From: Salipiger thiooxidans
Lineage (GTDB): Bacteria; Pseudomonadota; Alphaproteobacteria; Rhodobacterales; Rhodobacteraceae
Length of the DNA stretch: 64,000 bases
Direction of reading: 5' to 3'
Assembly: GCF_900102075.1 (NCBI RefSeq)
Contig: NZ_FNAV01000002.1
Coordinates: 62,001 to 126,000, forward strand
A model generated the notes under the pieces. The model saw only the letters and a list, made by a program, of their open reading frames with translations, made no database searches and was not told the DNA's origin. Below are positions 34,449 through 41,893 of this stretch, piece after piece. Within the stretch, counting starts at the first letter, position 1. Each line of letters opens with the position of its first letter. Both the position numbers and the translations under genes were made by a program.

Positions 34449-35461
34449 TGGTCGCAAAGCGCAGCACGAAGAAGCGGGTCACCGAGCTCGACAGTTTCAT
34501 GGAGCAGACCAACGGCGGCGGCTCGCCCGAGAACGTCGAGGGCTTCAACTTCTTCCGCGCCGCCACCGCGGGCTTCCGGCAGGAGACGCTTTTCGGGCCC
34601 ACGGTGCTGCGCGACCGGCCGGACGGAGGTTTCTTCTCCGATGCCGGACCGTCGGCCGATGACGACCGGGTGCCGGGGCCGATGTCCGAGAAGGTCATCG
34701 GCTACGACAACCGCGCGCGCATCGGCGAGACCGCGATGCTGCCCTGGCGCTGCATCTGCCATCTCGAGGTCCAGTATGACCGCGGCCCGGTGGGCTTCGG
34801 GACCGGCTTCATCGCGGGCGAGAACCTGCTGCTGACCGCCGCGCATGTGCTGGTGGACCGCGGCGCCTACGGCTGGCAGGAAAAGCCCCGCATCGCCCGC
34901 CGGGTGCGCATCGCGCCGGGGCGCGACGCCACGCTGGCGCCTTACGGGGCCTTCGTCGTCGACATCCCCGAGGACCCGGCCGAGCAGCTCATCCCCGAGA
35001 TCTGGCACCGCGACGGTCTCGGCAAGGAAGAGGCGATGGAGGTCGAACAGGCGGCGCTGTCGCAGGACTACGCCGGCATCCGGCTCGACCGCGAGGTCCG
35101 CGGCGAATGCATCGGCAAGCGCCTCGGGCATTTCGGCTTCAAGGAGTTCGACAGCATCGACGAGAAGGACCGCGAATTCCTTTTCGTGAACACCGCCGGC
35201 TACCCTCACAGCCCGAACAAACCCTACGGGACGCTCTGGTACAACGCCGGCCGCACCGCCGAGCAGCACCACGACGACGCCTTCATCGACTATATGGTGG
35301 ACACCGAGGGCGGCCAGAGTGGCAGCCCGGTCTGGTTCTACGACAAGCGCCGCGCGCAACGCTTCGTCATCGCGATTCACACCACCGGCGACTTCGTGAA
35401 TCGCGGGTTGCTGATCAAGGGCGAGATCTTCGACACCATCCGCGCCTGGCGGGCGGGGTGA
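34448..35461 (+). CDS. Trypsin-like (V8/Glu-endopeptidase-like) serine protease
   Basis: The 337-residue protein has no signal peptide. After about 95 residues of basic, low-complexity N-terminus, the protease domain runs from WRCICHLEVQYDRGPVGFGT with triad H133 (LLTAAHVLV), D207 (SQDYAGIRL) and S291 (EGGQSGSPVWF). HTTGDFVNRGLLI near the end fits the V8-like S1B branch. The ATG overlaps the stop of the protease-PLD gene by one base (TGATG), so the two are made together. The pair most likely works in one process; partner, substrate and trigger are not evident. The operon is followed by transposase remnants. Confidence 0.88.
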   Translation: MVAKRSTKKRVTELDSFMEQTNGGGSPENVEGFNFFRAATAGFRQETLFGPTVLRDRPDGGFFSDAGPSADDDRVPGPMSEKVIGYDNRARIGETAMLPWRCICHLEVQYDRGPVGFGTGFIAGENLLLTAAHVLVDRGAYGWQEKPRIARRVRIAPGRDATLAPYGAFVVDIPEDPAEQLIPEIWHRDGLGKEEAMEVEQAALSQDYAGIRLDREVRGECIGKRLGHFGFKEFDSIDEKDREFLFVNTAGYPHSPNKPYGTLWYNAGRTAEQHHDDAFIDYMVDTEGGQSGSPVWFYDKRRAQRFVIAIHTTGDFVNRGLLIKGEIFDTIRAWRAG

Positions 35462-35732
35462 CGGGATTTTGTCCGCGGTGCCGGCGGGAGAGGAGCCGCG
35501 CCCGGATATGGCGCCACGTCGACAGCCAAGCTCAGGGAGATTGCGAAGACATCGCCGGAAGCCTCTGGATTGTCATGGACAATCATGCCGGCTCTCTTGC
35601 CCAAATCCTGCGAGAGATTCATCTCGTGAATCCAGCATGGTAGCTGGGCTGCATGAGCAGACCTCCCCCCCGAGGTACAAGACCAGGAACTGGCCGGCCT
35701 ATAGTGCAGCGCTGAAGCGCCGGGGCTCGCTG

Positions 35733-35825
35733 GGTGTTCAGTCCCGGCATCAGGTGGATCGGATCGACGATGAATCCGTCAGGCTCTGAAGGCCAGATCT
35801 TGCAGATGTATTCGTAGGGTGTGAG
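35733..35825 (-). pseudogene. C-terminal remnant of an IS481-family (integrase-type) transposase
   Basis: The minus-strand frame reads LTPYEYICKIWPSEPDGF then IVDPIHLMPGLNT. This resembles, from memory, the conserved end of IS481-type transposases (TPYEYICK..W..EP..F..DPIHQMPGLNT). Only about 31 residues remain, and the expected stop after MPGLNT is replaced by read-through. Confidence 0.6.
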
Positions 35826-35828
35826 GCC

Positions 35829-35966
35829 GCTGTCCGAAGTGGCCGGATCCATGGCCAGATGGACCTTGCGCCACTGCCGCCGGCCCTGCGGGCCATGCTT
35901 TCGGGCCTGCCATTCGCCGTCGCCGAGGAACTTGATGCCGGTGCTGTCTGTCAGGGTCGCGTTCAT
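35829..35966 (-). pseudogene. Fragment of an IS5-family (IS903-like) transposase
   Basis: The minus-strand frame contains LTDSTGIKFLGDGEWQARKH and RRQWRKVHLAMD, matching the DDE-aspartate region of IS5-family transposases (DSTGLKVFGEGEW...RRTWRKLHLA.D). Both ends are missing, and it runs in frame straight into the IS481-like fragment, so two elements have been joined by deletion. Confidence 0.65.
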
Positions 35967-36245
35967 CTCTGCCGTTGCGGCGAAGGGGCGCTTGCAGAAG
36001 TCGATGATGCGGTGGTGGCCGAAGTGCAGGTCGGCCGAATATCAGTTGGCCATACCTGTGCCCTCCGTGTTCGTCACCGCTCAGTTTAGGGCCGAGATCA
36101 CACCGGCACAAATGCCTGTTAGTTCGGAAGGATTCTGGACAGCGAGACGTTCGGAATGTCAGCAGATGCCAGTCTTGCCCGGGCAAGATGCCAAGTAGAA
36201 CCGGACAGGTTCCGATCTTCGGCGAACATCACAATCAGGAAGAAC

Positions 36246-36320
36246 TGGCTGGGGTGGTAGGATTCGAACCTACGGTACGCGGTACCAAAAACCGTTGCCT
36301 TACCACTTGGCTACACCCCA
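36246..36320 (-). tRNA. tRNA-Gln (anticodon TTG), CCA encoded
   Basis: On the minus strand the gene begins TGGGGTG (acceptor arm) and has a D-arm with AGTGGTAA. The anticodon arm is ACGGT-TTTTGGT-ACCG with anticodon TTG. It has a T-arm with GGTTCGAATCC and closes with CACCCCA, discriminator G and CCA. The acceptor stem pairs fully. It follows the leftward diguanylate cyclase gene beyond a hairpin and borders the mobile-element scars, so its 3' end could have been an integration site. Confidence 0.95.
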
Positions 36321-36364
36321 ACCGTGGCGCGGGGTTTACGCTACCCGTTCGCGGGGAGCAAGAC

Positions 36365-36396
36365 CCGAAAATGCAAAAAATCTGACATATTTTCGG
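36365..36396 (-). terminator. Hairpin after the H-NOX/diguanylate cyclase operon
   Basis: CCGAAAAT (36365-36372) and ATTTTCGG (36389-36396) form a perfect 8-bp stem 5 bases beyond the cyclase stop on the minus strand. The minus-strand loop holds a T6 run. It separates the operon from tRNA-Gln. Confidence 0.5.
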
Positions 36397-36401
36397 AAGG
36401 G

Positions 36402-37391
36402 CTAACGGAGGTCTTCGACGGGGGTCGGTTCGTCGAAGGCATGTTGTGCGCGGCCCTGCCTTTTCGCCCTGTAAAGCGCTGAATCCGCGCGTTCCATGAG
36501 CTCTTCCGCGCCGGGACGAGCGCCCGTTTTCGGCGCTCCGAAGGCGATCCCGATGCTTGCCGAGACGCGGCATTCGACGTCCTCGACGGGAATCGGGCGC
36601 TCGATCCGGTGAATCAGTTGCTCGGCCAGTGCAGAGAGTCGAACCCGGTCGGTCAGGCCGACAAGCAGGATCACGAACTCGTCACCGCCGATGCGCGCCA
36701 CCGTGTCGTCCTTGCGGGTCAGTTCGAGCATGACCCGCGCCACCGCCTGCAGCACCCGGTCTCCCGCCGCGTGGCCATGGGTGTCATTCACCTGCTTGAA
36801 GTAGTCGAGGTCGATGTGCAGCAGCGCGAAGTTCCCGCCCTCGAGCAGGAGGCGCTGCAGCACGTGGTCGAGCGCACGGCGATTCCTCAGGCCGGTGAGC
36901 GTGTCGGTGTAGGCGCGCTGCTCGGCGGCCAGCATCGCCCCCTGCAGACGGCGATTGAGCGTGCGCGAGGCCTCGAAGGCGGCGGACTTGGCCTCGACCA
37001 GGTAGAGCATGTCGATGGCGAGGTCGGTGACGGCGAAATCGGTGCTGGTGAGCGCATGCTCACGCACCGCGTCGACCACCGCGATTCCGAAGGACATGTT
37101 CACGATCACCCCGCCCTGCCCGTCAGGCATGGCGAGCCCCTTGAGCACCATCTGCGAGCCCCGGCAGAGCCGCAGCTGCAGCCGCCGCCCCGAAAGCGCA
37201 AGCAGGTCGGGGACGGTGCCGACCCGGCGCGGGCGGAACACGTCCATCATCTCGGCGAACTGGGCGCCCTCGCCCGCGGCGCCCTCCATCAGCTTGCGCA
37301 GCGTCGGGCCCATGCGCCGAACGCCGCCGTCGGCGCCGATGTGCATGTGCATCGGGCAGAGCGCGTCGAGAGTATCGGAGGGAAGGATCAC
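36402..37391 (-). CDS. Diguanylate cyclase with N-terminal H-NOX-associated-like domain
   Basis: The protein has 329 residues. The first ~125 residues look like a heme-NO-binding-associated (HNOBA) PAS-like region (FRPRRVGTVPDLLALSGRR), then a helical linker of about 30 residues. The catalytic domain has LTGLRNRRAL, the metal-binding IDLDYFKQVNDTHGH and the active-site GGDEF at 235-239. An inhibitory-site RxxD motif (RKDD, 226-229) lies five residues before it, so it should make c-di-GMP and be product-inhibited. Its ATG overlaps the stop of the H-NOX-like gene by four bases, and the pairing indicates direct regulation by that sensor. No membrane segments are present. Confidence 0.9.
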   Translation of the reverse strand: MILPSDTLDALCPMHMHIGADGGVRRMGPTLRKLMEGAAGEGAQFAEMMDVFRPRRVGTVPDLLALSGRRLQLRLCRGSQMVLKGLAMPDGQGGVIVNMSFGIAVVDAVREHALTSTDFAVTDLAIDMLYLVEAKSAAFEASRTLNRRLQGAMLAAEQRAYTDTLTGLRNRRALDHVLQRLLLEGGNFALLHIDLDYFKQVNDTHGHAAGDRVLQAVARVMLELTRKDDTVARIGGDEFVILLVGLTDRVRLSALAEQLIHRIERPIPVEDVECRVSASIGIAFGAPKTGARPGAEELMERADSALYRAKRQGRAQHAFDEPTPVEDLR

Positions 37392-38005
37392 GAAGCCGCC
37401 TCGCGCCGGAGGGCCGGGGCCGCAGCGAGGTCGAAATCCCGCCCCTCGGCGAAATCGGTCTCGACCACGGTGATGCCGATGATCTCGGCCTCTTCCAGGA
37501 TGCCCCGGTGATCGAGGATCACCAGGGCGCCATAGTCGTCCGCCATTGCCCGCAGCACCCCCACCAGCACGTATCCGAAGCCCGGCAGCGACCGCTGGCC
37601 CGCCTGGCAGGCAAGCACGAACGCGCCCGGGGAATCATCGCCCAGCTCGAGCACCGGCAGGTCGAGATCGGCCACGGCAAGCTGGGCGCGGCCCGGCAGA
37701 TCCTCGAGCGAATGCAGGAACTCGATGAAGTCGACGCCGCCGTAGCGCATCAGCCGGCGCAGCCCCTCGTTGTTGGAATGGGTGATGAGATAGGTGCCGA
37801 TATCCTCGAGGATCACCTCGCGCGGCTTGCCGAGATGCACCACCGCGCCGTCGAGCACCTGCTCGACCGTCACCATGTCGTAATCGAGCATCGCCTCGAA
37901 TTCCGCCGCCTCGAACCGGGCGCGGCGGGCGATGTCCTGCCATGCGGCATATCCGTAGGTGTCCTGCAGGAAACACTGGAGTGTCCTGGCGATCAGCCCG
38001 TGCAT
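37388..38005 (-). CDS. H-NOX (heme NO-binding)-like protein lacking heme-anchoring residues
   Basis: The 205-residue protein follows the H-NOX fold along its length (MHGLIARTLQCFLQDTYG, GLRRLMRYGGVDFIEFLHSL, FGYVLVGVLRAMADDYGA). Canonical members bind heme through a histidine in a FLxxLxxLH motif. Here the matching sequence is FLHSLEDLPG with proline at 104. The YxSxR motif that holds the heme propionates aligns with C133-Q-A-G-Q137, so tyrosine, serine and arginine are all absent. The next gene is a coupled diguanylate cyclase, as in normal H-NOX signalling operons. It may therefore sense something other than NO, bind heme differently, or act as a heme-free regulator. The alignment was made by eye. 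Confidence 0.8.
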   Translation of the reverse strand: MHGLIARTLQCFLQDTYGYAAWQDIARRARFEAAEFEAMLDYDMVTVEQVLDGAVVHLGKPREVILEDIGTYLITHSNNEGLRRLMRYGGVDFIEFLHSLEDLPGRAQLAVADLDLPVLELGDDSPGAFVLACQAGQRSLPGFGYVLVGVLRAMADDYGALVILDHRGILEEAEIIGITVVETDFAEGRDFDLAAAPALRREAAS

Positions 38006-38093
38006 CGGCTTGTCCCGCTTGCCTGTTGCTTCGGGCAGACTGGCAGGCAGGGCTTAAGAATGCCGTAAGAGCGAAGATTTTAGCGAAATGCCC

Positions 38094-38792
38094 TCAGGCG
38101 GCGCCAAGCCAGCCCGGCAGGTGCCCGATGTCTGGCAACACCGCGTCGGCGAGCGGCGCCAGCGCCTCGGCGGGTATCGGGCCGGTGGTGACACCCACGG
38201 TCTGCATTCCCGCGGCGCGCCCGGCAGAGAGGTCGTGCGGGCTGTCGCCCACCATGACAATGCGCGCGGGCGCAAGCCCCACCGCCTCGGCGAAGGCCAG
38301 CAGCGGGCGCGGGTCCGGCTTGGCGCCGTGGCCGCTGTCGAAGCCCGCGATGAAGCGGAAGGCGGATTCGATGCCGGCGCTGCGCAGGTGCGCCCGGGCC
38401 GAGCGCTCCGCGTCGTTGGTCATCACGCCGAGCGGCAGGCCCAGCCCGTCGAGCCGCGCCATCAGCGGGCCGAGCGGCACCGCCTCGACCAGCGGCGCCT
38501 CGGCCGCGGTGAGCGCCATGTGCGCCTCGACCACATCCGCATCGAGCCCGGGAATCGCCGAGGCGAGGCACTCGGCCGCCTCGCGGTTGGTGCCGGCGAT
38601 CACCGGGCTGTCGGCGCGGAAGCTGCCCCGCACGAGGTCGAAGCGCGAGACCTCGGCCAGCGCCCGCAGCGCCTCGGTATCCCCCTCGGAGAAATGCTCG
38701 AGCGCGGCACGGCCCCAGGCATCCCAGGTGGCGCCGAATTCGAAGAGCGTGCCGTCCTTGTCGAACAGCACCGCGTCGGCGCGCAGGCTCAT
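38094..38792 (-). CDS. HAD-superfamily hydrolase (phosphoglycolate phosphatase-like)
   Basis: The 232-residue protein has HAD motif I LFDKDGTLFEF with the nucleophilic aspartate, motif II MTND, a helical cap domain between them, and motif IV VMVGDSPHDLSAG. It resembles Gph-type phosphatases that dephosphorylate 2-phosphoglycolate or small phosphate esters in the cytoplasm. Its start overlaps the stop of the DUF3572 gene by four bases, so the two are translationally coupled. Confidence 0.9.
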   Translation of the reverse strand: MSLRADAVLFDKDGTLFEFGATWDAWGRAALEHFSEGDTEALRALAEVSRFDLVRGSFRADSPVIAGTNREAAECLASAIPGLDADVVEAHMALTAAEAPLVEAVPLGPLMARLDGLGLPLGVMTNDAERSARAHLRSAGIESAFRFIAGFDSGHGAKPDPRPLLAFAEAVGLAPARIVMVGDSPHDLSAGRAAGMQTVGVTTGPIPAEALAPLADAVLPDIGHLPGWLGAA

Positions 38793-39073
38793 GTCCAGTT
38801 GACCTCGCCGCCGCCCGGCAGCATCGCCCGCGCCATGCGCGGCGTGTCTAGGTCGAGCCCGAGCCCCTCGCAGAACCCGGCCACCCAGGCGTCGTCCATG
38901 AGGATGAAGTCGAGCACCGCGCCCTGGAACTCGGGATCCTCGAGCCCGGCGCGAAAATCGCTTTCGGAGGCACCGGTGGCGCCCAGGAAGACAGGCCGCA
39001 GCTCGTCGTTCGAGGCCAGCCAGGCCACGGCCTGCAGTCCGATCAGTTCGGCGGTATCCCGCGACAGCACCAT
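38789..39073 (-). CDS. DUF3572 family protein
   Basis: This 94-residue acidic protein matches the alphaproteobacterial DUF3572 pattern (AELIGLQAVAWLASNDELRP, FLGATGASESDFR and VLDFILMDDAWVAGFCE). There is no signal peptide or membrane segment. No function is established for the family to my knowledge. It is encoded upstream of, and coupled to, the HAD phosphatase, and divergent from the PleD-like gene, an arrangement that I recall as common in this group. Confidence 0.85.
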   Translation of the reverse strand: MVLSRDTAELIGLQAVAWLASNDELRPVFLGATGASESDFRAGLEDPEFQGAVLDFILMDDAWVAGFCEGLGLDLDTPRMARAMLPGGGEVNWT

Positions 39074-39175
39074 GTCACCTCAAATCCGAAAGAGTTTGTT
39101 AACCGTTATCAAGGAAGACTGCCCGTCAGGACGCGGGCCGTGAAGCCTGCGTAAACGAACGGTGGGGCCCAGGCA

Positions 39176-40612
39176 ATGACAGGACGCATACTCATCGTGG
39201 ACGGGGTCCCGACCAATCGCATCGTGCTGCGGGTCCGCCTGTCCTCGGCCTATTACGAGGTGCTGCAGGCGGGCTCCGGCGCCGACGCGCTGCTCTCGGT
39301 GCGGCTGCAGCGCCCGGACCTGATCATCGCCGCCGCCGACCTGCCCGACATGACCGGAGAGGTGCTCTGCCAGCAGATCCGCGCGCTGCAGGTGGCGCCC
39401 GACACGCCGGTGATCCTGATCCATCCCGCGCCCGACCGCCTTCAGCGGATGCGGGCGCTGGCGGCGGGGGCGGACGACATTCTGTCGCGCCCGGTGGACG
39501 AGCTGGTGCTCCTGGCGCGCCTGCGCAGCCTGCTCCGCGCCCGCCACGCCGAGGACGAGCTGCGCCTGCGCGACGACACCCGCCGCGCGCTCGGGCTGGC
39601 CGAGCCCCCGGCGGAACTGCACTGCCCGGCGCGGGTGGCGGTGGTGCCGGTGCAGGCTGATGTCTCGGTGAAGGCTGTGGTGAGCACGCTGCGCGCCCGC
39701 CTGCCCGACCGCTTCGAGATCTGCAGCCCGGACGAGGCGCTGCGGCTCGCGGGCGGCGCCCCCGAGGTCTTCGTCATCGTCGACACCGGCAGCGTGGCCG
39801 GCGCCGGCCTGTCGCTGCTCACCCAGCTGCGCGCGAGCCCGCCCTACCGGCAGTCCGCGATCGTCTACGTGACCCGCGCCGAGTGCCGGCATGAGGCGGC
39901 GAGCGCGCTCGATCTCGGGGCCAACGACCTGCTGGCCGACGGCTTCGACGCCGAGGAGCTGATCCTGCGGCTGCCGAAGCAGATCGCCCGCAAGCGCACC
40001 GCCGACCGGCTGCGCTCGAACATGCGCGACGGGCTGCGGGCGGCGGTGACCGACCCGCTCACCGGGCTCTACAACCGCCGCTACGTGCTGCCGCACCTGA
40101 CGCGGGTGGCGGATCGCGCCATCGAGAAGGCGCGCAGCTACGCGCTGCTGCTGCTCGACCTCGACCATTTCAAGACGATCAACGACGCCCATGGCCACGC
40201 TGTCGGCGATGCGGTTCTGGTCGAGGCGGCGCGGCGGATGTCCGCGAACCTCAGGCCCTCGGACCTCGTGGCACGTATCGGCGGCGAGGAATTCCTCGTG
40301 GTGATGCCGGACACCTCGGAAAACACCGCGCTGCTCGCAGCGGAACGGCTCCGCAGCGTGATCTCGAAGACCCCCTTCACCGTCCCCGGGCTTCCCGAGG
40401 GCGGCCGCCAGGTCACCGCGAGCATCGGCGTGGCGCTTCCCCGGCGCACCCGCGCCGAGCCGCCCGAGATCCTGCTGGACCGCGCCGACCGGGCGCTCTA
40501 CGTCGCCAAGAACAGCGGCCGCAACCAGGTCGCGCTGGCGGGCGGCGACTGCGCCTTACTGGCGGCGGACCCGGTCGGCCCTCCACCACGCGCGGCGGCC
40601 GCCGGCCCCTGA
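39176..40612 (+). CDS. PleD-like diguanylate cyclase (receiver-receiver-GGDEF) with a degenerate receiver
   Basis: The 478-residue protein has the PleD layout: receiver 1 (residues ~3-125), a diverged second receiver (~150-275) and a GGDEF domain from ~300. The active site is GGEEF at 369-373, with the inhibitory RxxD (RPSD, 360-363) before it, and LTGLYNRRYVL and LDLDHFKTINDAHGHAVGD are intact, so cyclase activity is expected. In receiver 1 the phospho-acceptor aligned to PleD D53 is A53, the acid-pair partner at position 10 is glycine, and the conserved lysine is arginine (LSRPVDEL). Phosphorylation control therefore looks lost. Another aspartate (D55) lies two residues on. Confidence 0.88.
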   Translation: MTGRILIVDGVPTNRIVLRVRLSSAYYEVLQAGSGADALLSVRLQRPDLIIAAADLPDMTGEVLCQQIRALQVAPDTPVILIHPAPDRLQRMRALAAGADDILSRPVDELVLLARLRSLLRARHAEDELRLRDDTRRALGLAEPPAELHCPARVAVVPVQADVSVKAVVSTLRARLPDRFEICSPDEALRLAGGAPEVFVIVDTGSVAGAGLSLLTQLRASPPYRQSAIVYVTRAECRHEAASALDLGANDLLADGFDAEELILRLPKQIARKRTADRLRSNMRDGLRAAVTDPLTGLYNRRYVLPHLTRVADRAIEKARSYALLLLDLDHFKTINDAHGHAVGDAVLVEAARRMSANLRPSDLVARIGGEEFLVVMPDTSENTALLAAERLRSVISKTPFTVPGLPEGGRQVTASIGVALPRRTRAEPPEILLDRADRALYVAKNSGRNQVALAGGDCALLAADPVGPPPRAAAAGP

Positions 40613-40975
40613 GAGCCGCGAGTTGGCCGGCGCGTGACCGCATGAGGGCGGGCGTCTTGGCGTCAAAGACAGAGGCAGGCGCCCGACAGGCAGAGGCCGC
40701 GCCATTGGATCGTCCCCGGCACGACATGACAGACTTCCCGCCCGGGACGTCGGTTCGGTGGCGTGACCGGCGTTCCGCGCCGGCATCGCATCCCTCCCCC
40801 TCCGGCGCGGGGAACCGCTCCGGGAACCCCCACCTGCGCCGGGATCAGCACGCCGCCCCCGTCCCGCCATGGAACAGCCCGCTGGAACGTCCGTCCCGCA
40901 CGGGGTCGCCTGAGCCGTCACATGCCCCAGCCGGTCCCGCGCATCCGCGAGCGCCCCGACAGGGAACGCCAGCCT
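40613..40975. other. 363-base gap between convergent genes
   Basis: The PleD-like gene and the Spy-like gene end toward this region. It contains GC-rich sequence with no convincing gene, repeat copy or strong hairpin. Confidence 0.4.
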
Positions 40976-41488
40976 TCAGTCCTTCGGCCGGAACCGCTTT
41001 GCATGTTCGGCGATCTTCGCGATCTCCACCTCGAGCCGGTCCGCGTAGGCGCGGCGCTCTTCGGGGTCCAGCGTGGCCACGTAGTCGACCAGCAACCTCT
41101 GCCCCGCCTTCTGCCGGGCCTCGCCGCGCGCGCTCTGTGCCTCGAGCGTGGCCCCGAAGGCCGCGCTGTCGAAGGGCTCGGCCCGCAGCAGATCGAGCGC
41201 CGCATTGTAGCCGTCGACGAAGCTCGGCGGCTCGCCGCCCTGAGCCCGATCGTGCTTGAAGGACTGGCGGAGGTTGCGGCCCAGCTCGCGCCGCTGCTCC
41301 TCGCTGAAGGCGCTGGTGTAGGGGAACACGAAATCGCGCCCGCGCGGCGGGGGTTCCCGGTCGTGCACCGGATGGCGCAGCACGAAGCCCGCGCCCACCC
41401 CGACCACCGCGAGGTTCAGCGCCAGCGAGGCGAAAAGAAGCACCCGCAACCCGCGCCGCATCTTCGGTCTGCTTTCTGCGTCGGCCAT
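40976..41488 (-). CDS. Periplasmic heavy-metal sensor / Spy-CpxP-like protein
   Basis: The 170-residue protein has one N-terminal membrane segment (residues ~15-37, VLLFASLALNLAVVGVGAGF). The extracytoplasmic part is helical, beginning PYTSAFSEEQRRELGRNLRQ, a pattern of the ZraP/Spy/CpxP-type family. It is the third gene of an operon with an ECF sigma factor and a small membrane protein, only 3 bases after the latter. A sensing or chaperone role for envelope stress, acting on the sigma factor, is inferred from the neighbourhood. Confidence 0.8.
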   Translation of the reverse strand: MADAESRPKMRRGLRVLLFASLALNLAVVGVGAGFVLRHPVHDREPPPRGRDFVFPYTSAFSEEQRRELGRNLRQSFKHDRAQGGEPPSFVDGYNAALDLLRAEPFDSAAFGATLEAQSARGEARQKAGQRLLVDYVATLDPEERRAYADRLEVEIAKIAEHAKRFRPKD

Positions 41489-41491
41489 CTC

Positions 41492-41893
41492 TTACAGTCC
41501 CAACATCACATCGTCGAAGCCGCTCGTGGGCTCCAGCGTCATCACCGAATCCGCCGCCGACACCGAGAGCCAGTCCGACACCCCGGAGGGCGGCACCGCC
41601 CCGAACCACACGCCGGTGGCGCAGGCGGCCACCAGCCCGGCCATCGCCGGCCAGCCCCCGACCGCGCCCAGCACGTCGCGCAGCGACGTCCCGAGCCGCG
41701 CGCCAAGACCGCGCCGCGCGGCGGGTGCAGCCTCTGCCGCGGGATCGGGCCGCGGTGACGGCATCTCGTCCAGCGCCAAGCGTTCCATCCGTGCGAGCCA
41801 GTCCCCCGACGGCGCCGGCGCATCGGCACGGGCCGCTTCGAACCACGGGGCCATGGCCCCTTCCTCAGCCTTGCGCTTGTCAGTCATCGTCAT
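41492..41893 (-). CDS. Small single-pass membrane protein between sigma factor and Spy-like sensor (possible anti-sigma factor)
   Basis: This 133-residue protein has an acidic/Pro-Ala-rich N-terminal cytoplasmic part and one membrane helix at about residues 80-100 (GWPAMAGLVAACATGVWFGA). A short exported tail follows, ending PTSGFDDVMLGL. It overlaps the 3' end of the sigma-factor gene by 14 bases and precedes the Spy-like gene, the position where anti-sigma factors usually lie. I do not recognise a zinc-anti-sigma motif (no HxxxCxxC), so the role is only a suggestion. Confidence 0.7.
   Translation of the reverse strand: MTMTDKRKAEEGAMAPWFEAARADAPAPSGDWLARMERLALDEMPSPRPDPAAEAAPAARRGLGARLGTSLRDVLGAVGGWPAMAGLVAACATGVWFGAVPPSGVSDWLSVSAADSVMTLEPTSGFDDVMLGL

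Larger units (their letters stand above)
35462..36245. other. Degraded mobile-element region between the protease operon and tRNA-Gln
   Basis: The first 170 bases carry two palindromes, GATTGTC-ATG-GACAATC (35568-35584) and GATTCA-TCTCG-TGAATC (35616-35632). From 35733 to about 35966 there are transposase fragments on the minus strand. From 35967 to 36245 no intact gene was seen, although the sequence is likely more element remnant. Confidence 0.6.

Noticed and set aside
31572-34457. A 961-codon open frame antisense to the protease-PLD gene
   Set aside because: It mirrors codon positions of the opposite strand and has no recognisable domain, while the plus-strand gene has complete catalytic motifs.
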